In this document: positions 44,600 through 56,060 of the stretch, one piece after another
Position numbering within the stretch: position 1 is the stretch's first letter
Layout of the letters: each line of letters starts with the position of its first letter
Program-made: the position numbers and the translations under genes
The notes under the pieces: generated by a model
What the model saw: only the letters and a program-made list of their open reading frames with translations
Database searches by the model: none
What the model was told of the DNA's origin: nothing
DNA from: Hyparrhenia diplandra
Lineage: Eukaryota; Streptophyta; Magnoliopsida; Poales; Poaceae
Length of the DNA: 64,000 bases
Direction: 5' to 3'
Assembly: GCA_015847255.1 (NCBI GenBank)
Contig: JADLZK010006507.1
Location: 248,001 to 312,000 of the forward strand

Positions 44600-47500
44600 T
44601 TGACACCAACCGGGTACGCCGACTCGGTGCGACCGATCATGTAACCAGCGAGCTCGACAAGCTGACCGTGCGAGATGCATATGGTGGCCATGATCAAGTT
44701 CACTCGGCAAGTGGTGCGGTATGGAGATAAATCATATTGGTTCTAGTATTTTTGCGTACCCCTTCCAAAGTAACATTCATCTTCGCAAAATTCTTCATGT
44801 CCCTCAAGCCGGTAAAAATCTTCTTTTCGTTCATCGCCTTGCTACAGATAATAATGCTTTTCTTGAATTTCATCCTCATCAATTCTTTATTAAGGACAAC
44901 AAGGCACGAAGAAGGTCATCCTTAAAGGTCGATGTGAGGATGGTCTATATCCGCTAAAGCCCTGCGTCGGGTCAAAATAAACATGCATTTTTCGCTATCA
45001 AGCCTTCTTCCACCGTGTGGCACCATCGATTGGGTCATGCTTCGGCTCCCTCGTAGTTCAACAGTCCTAAATCGCCACAAGATTCCTTTTGTTTTAGATC
45101 CAAATAAAAATAGGATTTGTGACGCATGCCGGATGGGCAAAAGTCACCAATTGCCATACCCGAGATCCACCGGTGTGTCCACTAGGCCACTAGAACTTAT
45201 TTTTTCTCGATGTTTGGGGTCCTGCCCCCCCTCCTCCGTTGGTCGAAAAATCATATTATGTCAGCTTCATTGATGACTACAGCAAGTTCACTTGGATATA
45301 TTTTATTCGTCATAAATCTGAAGTATTCCAATGTTTTCAAGACTTCGTAAATTTGTAGAACGCCAATTTAATTGTAAAATTCTAGCCATGCAAACAGATT
45401 GGGGGGGTGAATACCGGTCACTCAACCAATTCTTTACACGCCGTAGGCATTGCTCATCACGTGTCTCCGTCCCTATGCTCATCGCCAGAATCGGTCCGCG
45501 TAACGCAAACATCGCCATATTGTTGAAGTTGGGCTATCTTTGCTAGCTCACGCATCTATGCCCCTAAAATTTTGGGATGAAGCCTATTCCACCGCTGTTT
45601 TTCTAATCAATCGCCTACCATCTAAGGTTATCAACCATGAAACACCACATGAACGTCTCCTTCATCACCCTCCCGATTACTCCTTCCTTCGCACTTTTGG
45701 GTGCTTTGCTGGCCTAACTTGAGACCCTACAATGATCGCAAACTAGCTTTTCGCTCCAAACAATGCGTCTTTCTTGGTTATAGCAATCTTCACAAAGGGT
45801 TCAAATGTCTTGACCCATCCATTGGCAAGGTGTATATCTCTCGTGATGTTGTTTTTGATGAGCGTGTGTTTCCTTTTTCACGCCTCAATCCTAATTTGGA
45901 GCATGCCTTAAATCCGAACTTCTTTGTTTTACCAGATTCCCTATTAAACTCCAATTCCTCTTTTCGGGGACGCAATTTTACTAGACCAATGTGATGCGTT
46001 TCTCCATCATCTAACCATGGCCTAGCCATAGCTCTTTCCGTGGTTGATACGAGGAACAAGCAACACACATGATGGTGCAACTCATGCGAAAACGGCGCTC
46101 CACAACGGCATCATTTCATGTGTCTTCCCGGGGAGAGACACGGCCGCGACCACACTCACCCCGAGGTGGATCTGTTCGAGGCGGCGGAAGGACAATAGAC
46201 AACAAGCGCAGGCCGATCTCGCCGGGATCAAGACCCGGCGATCCGCGTCGGTGTCCCCGTCCGGTACCCGGATCTTCTACGGTGGTTTCCTCGCCAGCTC
46301 CATCTTCCTCGCCCGGTCACCAGCCACAAGATGATCCGGTTGGTGATCCCTTTGGCGCCCGCGCCCGCGACAACACACACGACCAAGGATCTGATGATTC
46401 TTTGTTGTGGGATGGGGATGTTTGTGGACGCCCAACTCGAAGAGCCGATCCTACGACCTCCACAACCGAGCAAGCGGTTGCCCGCCCAATGACACGCGTC
46501 TTCAAAGATGGTATTCGCAAACCTCGCACCTATACCGATGGTACTGTAAAATGGTGTATGCTAGCAACTTCTGGAGCAGGTGAACCAACATCATTGCATC
46601 AAGCCTTGCAAGATCCAAATTGGGTAGAAGCAATGAACACAGAACACATTGCCTTGCTCAGTAAAACAAGACCGGCATCTTGTACCTCCACCAAATGACA
46701 AAAATATTATTGATTGCAAATGGGTCTACAAGATAAAGCACAAGGCAGATGGCACCATTGACAGGTACAAGGCACGACTTGTAGCGAAGGGATATAAGCA
46801 GCGTTATGGCATTGACTATGAAGACACTTTTAGCCCAGTTGTTAAAGCTGCTACAATCAGACTTATACTCTCTATAGCAAGATCTCAAGGGTGGTCTTTG
46901 CGTCGCCTTGATGTACAAAATGCTTTCTTACATGGAGTACTTGAAGAGGAGGTATATATGCGGCAACCTCCAGGGCTACAAGGATCCTAACCATCCAAGT
47001 TTTGTGTGCGCACTCGATAAGGCCCTATATGGACTCAAACAAGCACCTCGTGCCCGGTATGCTCGGTTGTGCAACAAATTGAAATGCCTAGGTTTTATGC
47101 CATCTAAGGGTGACACTTCACTTTTTTATTATATCAAAGGAAACTATACAATGTTTGTGCTTGTGTATGTTGATGACATTATTGTGGCCAGCTCTTCACA
47201 AGAAGCAACAAACGCCTTACTCAAGGATCTGCGACAAGAGTTTGCCCTCAAGGACCTAGGAGATTTACACTATTTTCTTGGCATTGAAGTAAAAGAACAT
47301 TGCGGTGTGGCTGGTGATGTCGCAAGAACATTATGCTATAGATGTTCTCGTTTAACTGGTATGAGTAATCAGTAAACCTGTTGATACACCGTTGTCTACA
47401 TCTACAAAAATGTCTCGTATGAAGGTGAAGCTTTGGGACCCGATGATTGAAGGCGGTACGAAGCCTAGTTGGTGCTCTACAATACCTCACACTCACCGGA

Positions 47501-48115
47501 CCTGATATATCCTTTCGCAGTTAATAAAGTTTGCCGGTTCTTGCATGCCCCAACCTTGCTACATTGAGTGTCGCCAAGCGGATCCTACGATATGTCAAAG
47601 GCACATTATACTTTGGACTCAAGATTAAGCGATCCGGTTCTCGTATGGTTAGTGCTTTCTCGGATGCGCATCGGGCTGGTTGTATTGATGATAGATGATC
47701 CAATTGGAGGGTTCGCAGTATTTTTGGGCCGAATCTAGTTTCATGGAGTGCTCGAAAACAACCTACGATTTCACGGTCAAGCACCGAAGGCCGAGTATAA
47801 AGCCTTGGCAAATGCAATACCTGAGATAATGTGGATTCAGCAATTGTTAACTGAACTAAGAATTCCTCATCCTCCGCTTGCTCGCCTGTGGTGTGATAAT
47901 ATTGGTGCGGATACTTGTCGGCAAATCTAGTGTTCCATGCGAGGACTAAACACATTGAGATCGACTTCCATTTTGTCGGGGAGAGAGTGGCACAAAAGTT
48001 ACTCGACATTAGGTATATTCATACCGGTGACCAACTAGCTGATGGCATTACCAAACCTCTCACGGTGATCAAGACAAATGAATTTAGGTCCAATCTCAAC
48101 CTTGTACGTGGCTGA
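44600..48115 (+). pseudogene. pol: copia pol: protease, integrase, RT, RNase H (frameshifted)
   Basis: Order is that of Ty1/copia. The protease trace at about 44605 has the DSG site damaged, then 'DHVTSELDKLTVRD'. The GAG-pre-integrase zinc region is at 45010-45150 ('VLNRHKIPFVLD', 'CDACRMGKSHQLPYP'). Integrase begins with first Asp in 'FIDDYSKFTWIYF' (45265) and second in 'QTDWGGEY' (45391). The Glu region is lost in a shift near 45440-45540, followed by 'FWDEAYSTAVFLINRLP' (45570) and 'FLGYSNLHKGFKCLDP' (45771). RT shows 'DCKWVYKIKHKADGTIDRYK' (46715), 'LYGLKQAPRA' (47027) and the catalytic 'YVDDI' (47166). RNase H ends 'ARTKHIEIDFHFVGE' and 'LADGITKPL' (47941-48062). At least eight frame changes prevent expression. 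Confidence 0.95.
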
Positions 48116-48128
48116 GATTGAGAGGGGA

Positions 48129-48346
48129 TGTTAGAGAATAGAAATAGGAATGCATGATCTATATGTTAGAAATAGGAATGCATGATCTATAGTGTAGCAT
48201 CACCACACATTGTAACATGCACTAGAACTCGGGATCACCGTACTTTGTAACCAATGGTTGTAAGCGCCACGGGAGGGGCAGTTCCTCCCTAATATAACAC
48301 GTAACCGAGGGCCAAGGATAGGCATCCTCGTTCAACTCATTTTACA
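48129..48346 (+). repeat. 3' LTR of the second copia element
   Basis: Same 218-bp sequence as the 5' LTR except two substitutions. It immediately follows the purine tract and precedes ACAGG. Confidence 0.97.
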
Positions 48347-48539
48347 ACAGGGGAGAGGCACATCGCAGCTAACTTTATCGATAGATCATTCTCCGGATAG
48401 AAATTGCATATCCACCAACTCTTTATTAGCCACGAGAGATTGGAAGTGGCCGGGCGGCGTCTATTAATGTGGTCACCAACTAGTGGTATTAGGTGTGGCC
48501 GTGTGGGGGAATGGTTTAGGAAGCAATAGAGAGCGTATA
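48347..48539. other. Unassigned DNA
   Basis: Less than 200 bp between the copia element and duplication copy B, with no gene and no match to block 2A. Confidence 0.4.
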
Positions 48540-49900
48540 TCATCAAACAGATGGGATACTGGCCGAGTTTCCTGAAACTATATTTGTATTGATACTTATC
48601 TCTTTGTGTATCCCGAGCCACGGGGACGCTATGGTCAGTAGCTCAACAAAAGCGTTAAAGTCTAAAAATTACTTACTCTACTAGTTGAGGAAGTTTTGAC
48701 GACTCACGATGAGCGATCCAACGGCTTGATAGACGAAGGAAGGCACTAAGAGGCATCTATGGCGAAGGTGTCGGGACTCAAGAGGCACAAGACGTGTCTA
48801 TGTTGTTGATTGGTCAATATGCACCATAATGCCTCCGGATGCTTCGAAATTGAGATGATTAGGGCCCAAAAAAAGGAGTGGCTATTCTTTTTAATTTTTT
48901 ATGTAATCAACGGTAAAACGATAAATTCATAATAAAATCATAATGTTTTCAGTAACATAGGTTGGAGTGTATTATTCAAGTAGTATAGTTCGCTTGAACT
49001 TATCAACGATGATACAATGTTTTTTCTCTCACAACAACATAGCAGAAGCTGGCATATCAGCCCCAAAAACTATTAGTTTAATTGCTTCGAATGTGTGGCT
49101 CATTTAGGCCAAGAGATATCGTGGCCAGAGGTTAGTTGAAGCATGGAGATTAGGAGCTTGGGTCGATCAACCCTAGCCTTGGCGGTGCCGGCAGTAAGTA
49201 GAGGCGCTAGCGTGGACATACGGAGCCAAGGCGGTTTTACGACGAGAGGGTAAGGAGAGACGAGCTCAGGCGGTCATAATGGCAGGTGCTCTAACTCGGT
49301 GCGAGCGTGATGAGGGTGCAATAGAGATGACGAGGTAGGCATGGCGCGGGTTGCTTTGGTCATGCATGGGCCGTGTAGATGCGTGGAGTCGAGCATTGAG
49401 GAGTGCAGTCACAGCTAGCTCGGTCGCTGCGCCACCGGTCCAAGAGCAACTGACATCGTGCGGAAGCTGAGGCAGTCGGGCTGCAAGAGCTGGGCTGACC
49501 CAAGAGAGGAAGTGGGGACGCATTAGAGATTTCCTGGGCCAGTTTCAGCCTGGGAGACTAAAAAAGGCAGGGCTGAAAACTGAATAAGAAAAAGCGGTAA
49601 AAAGAGAAGGGATTCAGTAGATATTTGGCCTGGGAGAGAGCGAGAAGGCTATGCAATGACCTTATTATCCTTGGATGAACAAACTCAACCAAAATAATTA
49701 TTTTGCAGAGGCATTCAGAAGTATCCTCAACCACCGTACAACAATAAACAAACTGAATTACCCAAAACTATCTCATCACCGGTCCATAATTTTTTTTTTC
49801 TAAACAACACAAAACTAGGAGAAGTGGGCTAATGATTGGCCCCAATATATTAGGACTAACAAACCTTCTATGTTTTCTTACCACTTATATTAGTTTCTTT
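48540..49900 (+). repeat. Segmental duplication, copy B (empty-site copy)
   Basis: Uninterrupted counterpart of 5740-24610. It has none of the three insertions found in copy A: solo LTR site at about 49205-49210, CACTA site TTC at 49544-49546, MULE site ATAATTATT at 49694-49702. It also lacks about 25 bp present in A next to the LTR site. No gene; small open frames are not shared with copy A. Confidence 0.9.
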
Positions 49901-50520
49901 CAAGGAAACTATCTCACATTATGCGTAATAAATGAGCTGTGTACCAACAAATAAAACACATATCATTGCCTATATAAATAAGGCACCACACACCCATGAA
50001 CAATACTATCTCTGAACAAGCCACATACTCCCTTGATAGCGCCTCTGCTCCTTGCAGTGAATATATATTAGTGTCGTTAGCATGGACAAATATGAGAGAA
50101 GGTAGACAGAACAAGAAAAGAAAAGAAAAGACAAAAACATGAGGCGTGTATGGGAATTTGAGGCACCAGGAAAGAGGCATACGCGGAACATGTCCCAGAA
50201 ACTGCAGCAGTAGATGGTCGGGTTTAACAATATCCTGGGCGCCGGCAGATCTCTCAAGATAACTGCTGACAATTCAGATACGGTGGGGGTTGAGAATGGT
50301 TATCCAGCTGGCGCCATATGGCCGCTGGCCGGCCAATCCGGCCACTGTAGAGTGTGGACACTGCTGTTGCGAGGTTTCACAAATCTGGCTGGTGGCCGCA
50401 GCGAGCAAGTGCAGGCATTAGCTTGCTCCGCTGCTCAAACTATGGCGGTGGGCAGGTCTATTGTGTTGTGTTGGGCATCGAACGCCCAACCAGCAGCAGA
50501 CTAGCAGAGTTCGGTCCGTG
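49901..50520 (+). repeat. TATA-bearing array unit, copy 7
   Basis: TATAAATA at 49973-49980. It follows duplication copy B just as copy 3 follows copy A. It holds an open frame at 50214-50504 sharing 'VENGYPAGAIWPLA' with copy 4. A 45-bp piece ('gctgctcaaactatggc', 50429) is repeated at 50531. Confidence 0.8.
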
Positions 50521-51180
50521 CTTCCAGCAGCTGCTCAAACTATGGCAGTGGGCAGGTCTAGTGTGTTGTGTTGGTGCTCCTTACGACGTCCATAGTGTCC
50601 ACGGTTCTTGTCAGTCATTTTTTAAAAAAAATTCGATACACTAGAGGTTTGCTTAAACTGCTTCATAACTGAAACTGTGCTGCTATTTCATAATTGAAAT
50701 TGTGGTGTTAGTCCTGAACTGAAACTCGGGCGGCACATATCCCCAATGCATTCTCAACAGTGGCATAATAGTCACGGTTAGTGGCGGAGCTCTTGCATGG
50801 CAAGGTATGGCGCTCGCCATACCTTAAAGTCAGAAAAATTATGAACCCCATATAGTATATACTAATTATAGATATTTTATGTCGGTGTTGTACTAAGTGG
50901 TCACATATATACCTATATGGGTGTGATGTTTTGGCCCACACAATCCTAAGTGGTCACCTATATACGAGGTCCTTGTGTCTGTTCCACCACTGGCAGAGTC
51001 ATCGAGAGATCGAAATCGAATCTTGTATCGCCGCGCTGTGCCACCCTGCCTGCGTCACAGCGCCACTGCTTGGTCAGATCAGGCTCAGGCGATCATCGTG
51101 ACTGCATCTTCGCCAATGAGAAAGTTTTAGTATCTATGTTATCGATTTTGCCACACCTTAATTTTATTTCGTTCGCCTGT
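50521..51180. other. Array tail and possible TIR-bearing insertion
   Basis: 50521-50730 is array-like ('aaactgcttcataactgaaa'). 50778-50992 may be a small DNA transposon: AGTGGCGGAGC at the left and, inverted, CAGTGGTGGAAC at the right. I found no matching target-site duplication, so this is a weak call. No gene. Confidence 0.35.
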
Positions 51181-53020
51181 GGCTTTTGAAAAAGTTGTTG
51201 TGGGTTGTGGCTGTTGGAAAAGCAGCTGAGAAAACACTCATTGCTGCTGTGGGCCCATCAGCTTTGCCGCCACGCCCATCGTGGGGTGGACGCCACCGGA
51301 CGGACGGAGGAAGTGACCTCCAGCCCATTAGGTCTCGCCATCCTGGGAGGGGAGCAACAACCATGGAGAATAGGCGGGCATGGCGGTGGAGATGGGCGGG
51401 CACCGCCGTCCATGGAGCCTCGCATGGAGGATGGAAGGAATAGATGCGAATAGAAAGGGAAAGGAAAATAATGATTCGTTTTCATAACCGGTGGCCGATG
51501 GTTAAATATTAAACCCAAAATTAGTTGAATGTAGGGTTCATGCTGCTTTTTAATTTGTACTAGAGTAAAAGCTGCTTTTGGGCAAAAGCAGTTGTGGCTT
51601 TTGTGCCCTTTAGTTGTGTTTCGGCTATTGGTAAAACCAAAAGTAGGTAAACGCCCAACCAAAGGCATCCTTCGAATGAAGGGAGTAATATATAATTAAA
51701 CCATAATACATAGTAGTACCTACATTCCAATTTCTGTTTTTGTTGGCCACACACATAGGCTTCAACCAATTCAAATCCTGAAGGGAATAATCGCCACATG
51801 TTTTCTGGGCACGTATAAGGGTTTAACCAAATGTGTCGACGTAAATAAGTGTTATGTTATACACCGTTTCGACGTACTTAATTATGTGTACGTTTGTTGC
51901 AGGAATGTTAAATATATGCAAGGCTCAGGTACATGTCATCAATTTCCACCAACCATAACTTAATTGTGTTCTCAAGTACCATGCATCTTCTCAAGTCGAA
52001 TGTATATATAGGAGACTCCACAGTAGCATTCACCCTCAGCAGCTAAAACAGATGTTCTGTTTCTTTAGACAAGGTCCACACAGCAACGTACTAGGAAATG
52101 ATTAGAGAAATTCCAGTTGGAGCGAGGACGCAGTGGTAATAGGAGACATCAGGATTGGAAAAAATTGCCATCGAACATATGTAGACAGATGGCGCCGTCA
52201 ACCCTGTGCTGCCCATTTCAGTATCTGATGGTCTGTCGACGATATCAGCACTATCATGTAGCACGTATCAGAGTTTTAGAATTAAGAGATAGCAGGAAAA
52301 ATCCACCTGACTTAGATGGTTAGCGCAGATACATGAGGTTGATCAGGTTAAACCTAAAGAGGTAGCTTTTGTAACTGATATTTGCTGACTGGTCTTCCGT
52401 TTGCTGTAAGAGTGCCCCATCGCACTTCATACATCAAGGATTACAGTTCATGCTTGCTCTCTTGAACGTTTTCATCTTTATCATCCATCTGTTCTTCAAC
52501 ACCTGTGATGCGATTACCATCCTTATCATCATGCAGACGGTGGCATGTAGAAGGATTTTTTCTTCCTAACCAACAAATAGAGAAAAGAACATGCTCTAAG
52601 TGCCACTTCCAATGTATGTTTAATATATCTTTTTTTCTTTTTTGGTAAAAGCTAGCTTTGTTTTGACATTTTCATGTCGACCAAAAAAAATAAAGAACAT
52701 GGTGTAAGTGTCACTTCCACGTGCAGCAGTGCAAGGCACAGGACGCGGGGTATGGCCTCCTTTTTTGCTATTTTGTATACACATTGATCTTCAGCCTGAT
52801 GTATCTATAAAATAGCGTACATACTTCTATCCAAAAGTGTGGTCACGTCCTAATTACATCACGAATATACCAGCCTTATTACATACTCAATTAACGTGTA
52901 ACTTCTAGAAAAATACAAAAACGTGTTATATGCTGAAAAAATGTGATAATCTATGCGCTAATCTAAGTATATACTACATACGCCTGTAGTAAGACATTAA
53001 AAGCTAAAACTACTTATTCT
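51181..53020. other. Long unassigned AT-rich stretch
   Basis: 51181-51470 is GC-richer with overlapping open frames and no domain. 51540-51665 contains 'aaaagctgcttttgggcaaa' and ends 'cgcccaaccaaaggc', the style of a small DNA-transposon end. 51676-51690 resembles a Stowaway terminus without a partner. 51700-53020 shows nothing I can support as a gene, RNA or element. Confidence 0.4.
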
Positions 53021-53024
53021 CCAC

Positions 53025-53050
53025 TACCGGTTCAAAAACCGGCAGTGATA
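53025..53050. repeat. Short palindrome of a MITE-type end
   Basis: 'cactaccggtt' followed three bases later by 'aaaccggcagtg' forms a strong hairpin. The words 'accggttc...aaccggcagtg' are common in rice DNA-transposon ends. No partner terminus is visible, so it is a relic. Confidence 0.4.
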
Positions 53051-53239
53051 GACCTTAGGAGCGATGCGTGATTGACAACTTCAATATTAGTTTTAGGGAT
53101 TTTTTACCATGGTTGAAAATAACATGAGCCCTCCATTTCATCAGATCTGATGGAACTTAAGTTGTGGGCGGAACCAAAAACACGTGAGTATTTTGATTCA
53201 ACATTTGTCGACTAAGAAGGAAGCAGGCAAAATAACAAA

Positions 53240-53405
53240 TGTTCTTAGGCAAATTTAATTAGGCAGCGAGTTGCCGGCGTTTGGTCCAACATTTAATTAC
53301 GTGAGTATTTTGCCTGCGTTTGGTCCAACATTTAATGTTGGACCAAATGTTGGACCAAACGACAGCAAAAATCACGTGAGCCCTCCAAAAATCACGTGAG
53401 TATTT
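53240..53405. repeat. Foldback sequence with nested inverted repeats
   Basis: Copies of 'tttggtccaacattt' lie at 53280 and 53320, and inverted copies 'aatgttggaccaaa' at 53333 and 53348. Direct copies of 'cacgtgag' lie at 53299 (as 'acgtgagtattttgcc'), 53373 and 53393. The centre (53308-53362) would fold into a long stem. There is no coding content. Confidence 0.7.
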
Positions 53406-53699
53406 TTATAATATGGTGAAAGTTGGCATTGCTTACTGTGTTAATCACTTTCATGGGACCCACCAAAAGTTAACTTGGCTGTATTTTGATTCCTGTGTTC
53501 CAAACACTTCTCCAGTTCATTTCGTTAGTTTTTTTGAATATTATAGTTTTCACTTTTCACTTTATTCTATTCTTGTGTTTTTTTTTTTTAAAATAGGCCC
53601 TAAGCTATCCACTACCCACACGCAAAACTATTGCAAAAGAGATTCGGCACCATGCACCCCCAACACAAAGTTAGGAACTAGTTAGGCAGTCAGCTTTTA
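53406..53699. other. Unassigned AT-rich DNA
   Basis: A 90-codon open frame (53413-53685) is hydrophobic and Phe/Ser-rich because of T-rich composition, with no motif. I see no gene. Confidence 0.4.
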
Positions 53700-54020
53700 C
53701 AAGAACGTACAACTTCAAATTAGTTACCTACCCATCAATAACACCTATTGGGACATGCCAGCATAAATAATATTGCACCACATACTTACGGATCCTATAC
53801 CAGCGTCTGCCGCTCCACACACGACTTGATAGCACACCTCTTTTTACAGCGAGCATATTAGTGTGTTAGCCACAACAAAAAAGGTTGAGCGAGAACTATG
53901 GAAGAAGAAAAAAATATGAGGCACTGGGAATTTGAGACGTCGGGAAAGAGACACGTTTTGGTAGCTCAGGATGGCACCGGATGGAAACACAAATATGTAT
54001 CCTATAGGTGGTGTGGTTAG
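53700..54020 (+). repeat. TATA-bearing array unit, copy 8
   Basis: Core in the CATAAATA form at 53762-53769, as in copies 9, 11 and 13. 'gaggcactgggaatttgaga' lies near 53917. It leads directly into a coding-like fragment. Confidence 0.75.
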
Positions 54021-54359
54021 AGAATGACACGCGGAGATCGTTGTCACCATCTCTAGCCAAGAAACACAAGAGGAGGCGGCTGCTGCCCCACCCGTTCGAG
54101 TGCACGCCAGGCAACTCGACCATCCTCAGTCCCAGTTGCTGGCGTGCCCGGTACAAGCTCATGCGTGAGTTTTCCTTCATTGACGACAAGTCAGGCACCA
54201 GCTCCGGATGCAGCAGTTACATCCTACATTGACATGTGCAGACATGACCTCGCAGAGCAGGCGATCAAGACCATTCGAGCAGCAACACATCTAGACGACC
54301 AGGAGCTTGCCAAGACACTTGCAGCTGAGTCGAGTGCGGTAGAGATGGAGGTCCTTTAG
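54008..54359 (+). pseudogene. Fragment of an unrecognised protein gene
   Basis: Two overlapping frames read like one broken coding region. The first gives 'RARYKLMREFSFIDDKSGTS' up to about 54225. The second, open to a stop at 54357-54359, gives 'DMCRHDLAEQAIKTIRAATH' then 'LDDQELAKTLAAESSAVEME'. A one-base shift near 54200-54225 would join them. The C-terminal part is amphipathic, Ala/Glu/Leu-rich and helix-like. Neither end shows a family motif I know. It sits next to array unit copy 8, has no paralogue at the matching place in copies 9-13, and so may be captured or retroposed. Chance openness is the main alternative. Confidence 0.4.
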
Positions 54360-54548
54360 ATTGCGGATGTGGATTGAGCAGCAGCACTTACTTTGCCTCT
54401 ATCAGCTATAACTCTAGTGAGTAATTAGCTTCAATTTCCAAACCCCCTGTAGTGGTCTGCTATAGGCGGTTGCACACCTTTCGTAGAATGTTATAAACTC
54501 TCTTTCTCTCTTATTAATATATTTTTAGGTAACCGGGTCCTTAAAAAA
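54360..54548. other. 3'-end-like sequence after the gene fragment
   Basis: Ends 'aggtaaccgggtcc' plus an A-run at 54543-54549, which could be the poly(A) tail of a retroposed copy that includes the fragment above. No clear target-site duplication was found. Confidence 0.35.
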
Positions 54549-54803
54549 ATGTTGAAGCATTGTCACACATCAGACATCTTCACCTAAAGGCCACATTGAA
54601 GCGTCAAATTAAACCTCTCACCGGGTGTGGCCACTAGCATGACCCCCAAGCTAATCACGATCGGTGCCGTGCTATAGTCTCCGTGGGAAACCCAAGCTAC
54701 ACACGCCACAGACTTGAGGGCGTGAACAACTGAACAATTGCCACTTTGGTAAATCTGTGCCACCATAAACAAACCAATTTAGCCAATTTGGTAAACTAAT
54801 AAT
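54549..54803. repeat. Tandem block upstream of unit copy 9
   Basis: Collinear with 56652-56880: 'cattgtcacacatcaga', 'gtcaaattaaacctctcacc', 'agctaatcacgatc' and 'atct..gccaccataaacaa'. Marks a repeat of about 2.1 kb. Confidence 0.8.
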
Positions 54804-55126
54804 ACTACAAAAAATATTTTACCACGGCACTTCCATTTTATTAATCGTGGTAGTTATTTAAAAAACACTGCTGCCATGGTTAATGTCTGTATTAACCGTT
54901 ACAGTTTTTAAATAACCGCCATGGTTAATAAAATAAAAAGTGGCATGGCCGAGACTTGATCGGCCCGTTAAGGTTAGGTATTGGATTTTTTTTCCTTTTT
55001 TGGATAACCACAACCAAGGTGATTAACCGTGACCTTTCCTCCGTGACAGTTTTAAAAACCGTCACGGAAAATAACCGCCACGGAAAATGAAAAATAGCCG
55101 CCACCAAAGTGTTTCTGTGTAGTAGT
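54804..55126. mobile_element. Small non-autonomous CACTA-like element
   Basis: Left end ACTACAAAAAATATT and right end (inverted) ACTACTACACAGAAAC, with the initial C lost or mutated. The interior has inverted 'taaccgccatgg' / 'ccgtgacagttttaaa' motifs like the subterminal repeats of the big element at 10664. The paralogue (56870-56890) runs 'aactaataaatacaataatt' without it, which confirms an insertion of about 320 bp. No coding capacity. Confidence 0.65.
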
Positions 55127-55744
55127 CAAATATAATAATCATGGACACTGGTCACACCCTTTTAGTAATACTGTATCCTCACGTGTTCAATAAGTACCTT
55201 CTGTGTTTTTATCATTCAATTCTCTTGTTGAACATCCCATGTCTTATCCAACAACCGCAAAAAATTCTCATAAATTAGGCACAAATTACTTACCTGCCAA
55301 TCAATAAAACCTATAGGGATGCCAGCATAAATATTACACCACACACTTGCTGATCCATTATATGCATGCCTGTGTCTGCCATTCCATACACGACATAGCA
55401 CGCCTCTTCTTTTAGCAGCATATTATTTGTGGTAGCACAAAAAAAAAATGATGAGAGAGAACTGGAAAAGAAGAAAAAGCATGAGGCATGGGAGTGTGAG
55501 ACATCAGGAAAGAGGAACATTTTGATCTCTCGAGACGGCACTGTCGACCATTCAACAGTGGTACCAGATGGCCGGTCGCGCTGCAAGGTGTCTGACAAGA
55601 TATCACGTACACATCGAGCGCTCTGCTATATCTGTGGCCGCTACATTTTGTTTTGTTCAATCTCGCCACTGGTGTCTTCAACTTCGATGACAGAGTCGAA
55701 CACACATCTACTTCTGCACAGCTAGAAAACTGCAGCAGGGAGCA
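55127..55744 (+). repeat. TATA-bearing array unit, copy 9
   Basis: Begins 'ggacactggtcacaccctttt' (55144), with CATAAATA at 55326-55333. 'gcatgaggcatgggagtgtg' lies near 55478 and 'gatctctcgagacggcactg' near 55524. The last two are nearly identical in copies 11 and 13. Confidence 0.8.
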
Positions 55745-56060
55745 CATCTACCAATAACACCTACAGGGAGGCCACAATATAAATATATATTGCACCACAC
55801 ACTTGTTGATCATCCTATATATACTAGCATCTGCCACTCCACACATGACTTGATAGCACGCCTCTTCTTTTAGTGGGCATATTAGTGTGTTAGCATGAAC
55901 AAAATAGATGACGAGAGAGATCTGGGAAAGAAGAAATAATATGAGGTATGGGAATTTGTGGCATCTGGAAAGAGGCACATTTTGATTCCTCAGGATGGCA
56001 CCGGATGAAAATAGAATGGGGAGGATGAATATCCCAAATAGACACAAATATGTATCCTAT
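55745..56060 (+). repeat. TATA-bearing array unit, copy 10 (partial)
   Basis: TATAAATA at 55778-55785, only about 450 bp after the core of copy 9. It lacks the upstream 'ctggtcacaccc' segment. 'atgaggtatgggaatttgtg' lies near 55940. Confidence 0.75.

Larger units (their letters stand above)
43401..48346 (+). mobile_element. Ty1/copia retrotransposon with near-identical LTRs, 4.9 kb
   Basis: 218-bp LTRs at 43401-43618 and 48129-48346 differ at only two positions, both in the 'ctcccaattataac' stretch. The target-site duplication ACAGG lies at 43396-43400 and 48347-48351. The primer-binding site 'tggtattgagcc' is at 43619 and the purine-rich tract 'gagattgagagggga' is at about 48114. Short LTRs and the pol sequence suggest the Ale/Retrofit (Hopscotch-like) lineage, which is an inference. 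The internal coding sequence is heavily frameshifted despite the young LTRs. Confidence 0.97.

Noticed and set aside
50778..50992. Possible TIR element (AGTGGCGGAGC ... GTTCCACCACTG)
   Set aside because: Ends are plausible, but flanking bases do not form a target-site duplication; kept only as a note in the region entry.
51676..51690. Stowaway-like terminus 'gaagggagta'
   Set aside because: No partner terminus or paired TA duplication found nearby.
53413..53685. 90-codon hydrophobic ORF
   Set aside because: T-rich composition explains the Phe/Ser content; no conserved copy in other array units.
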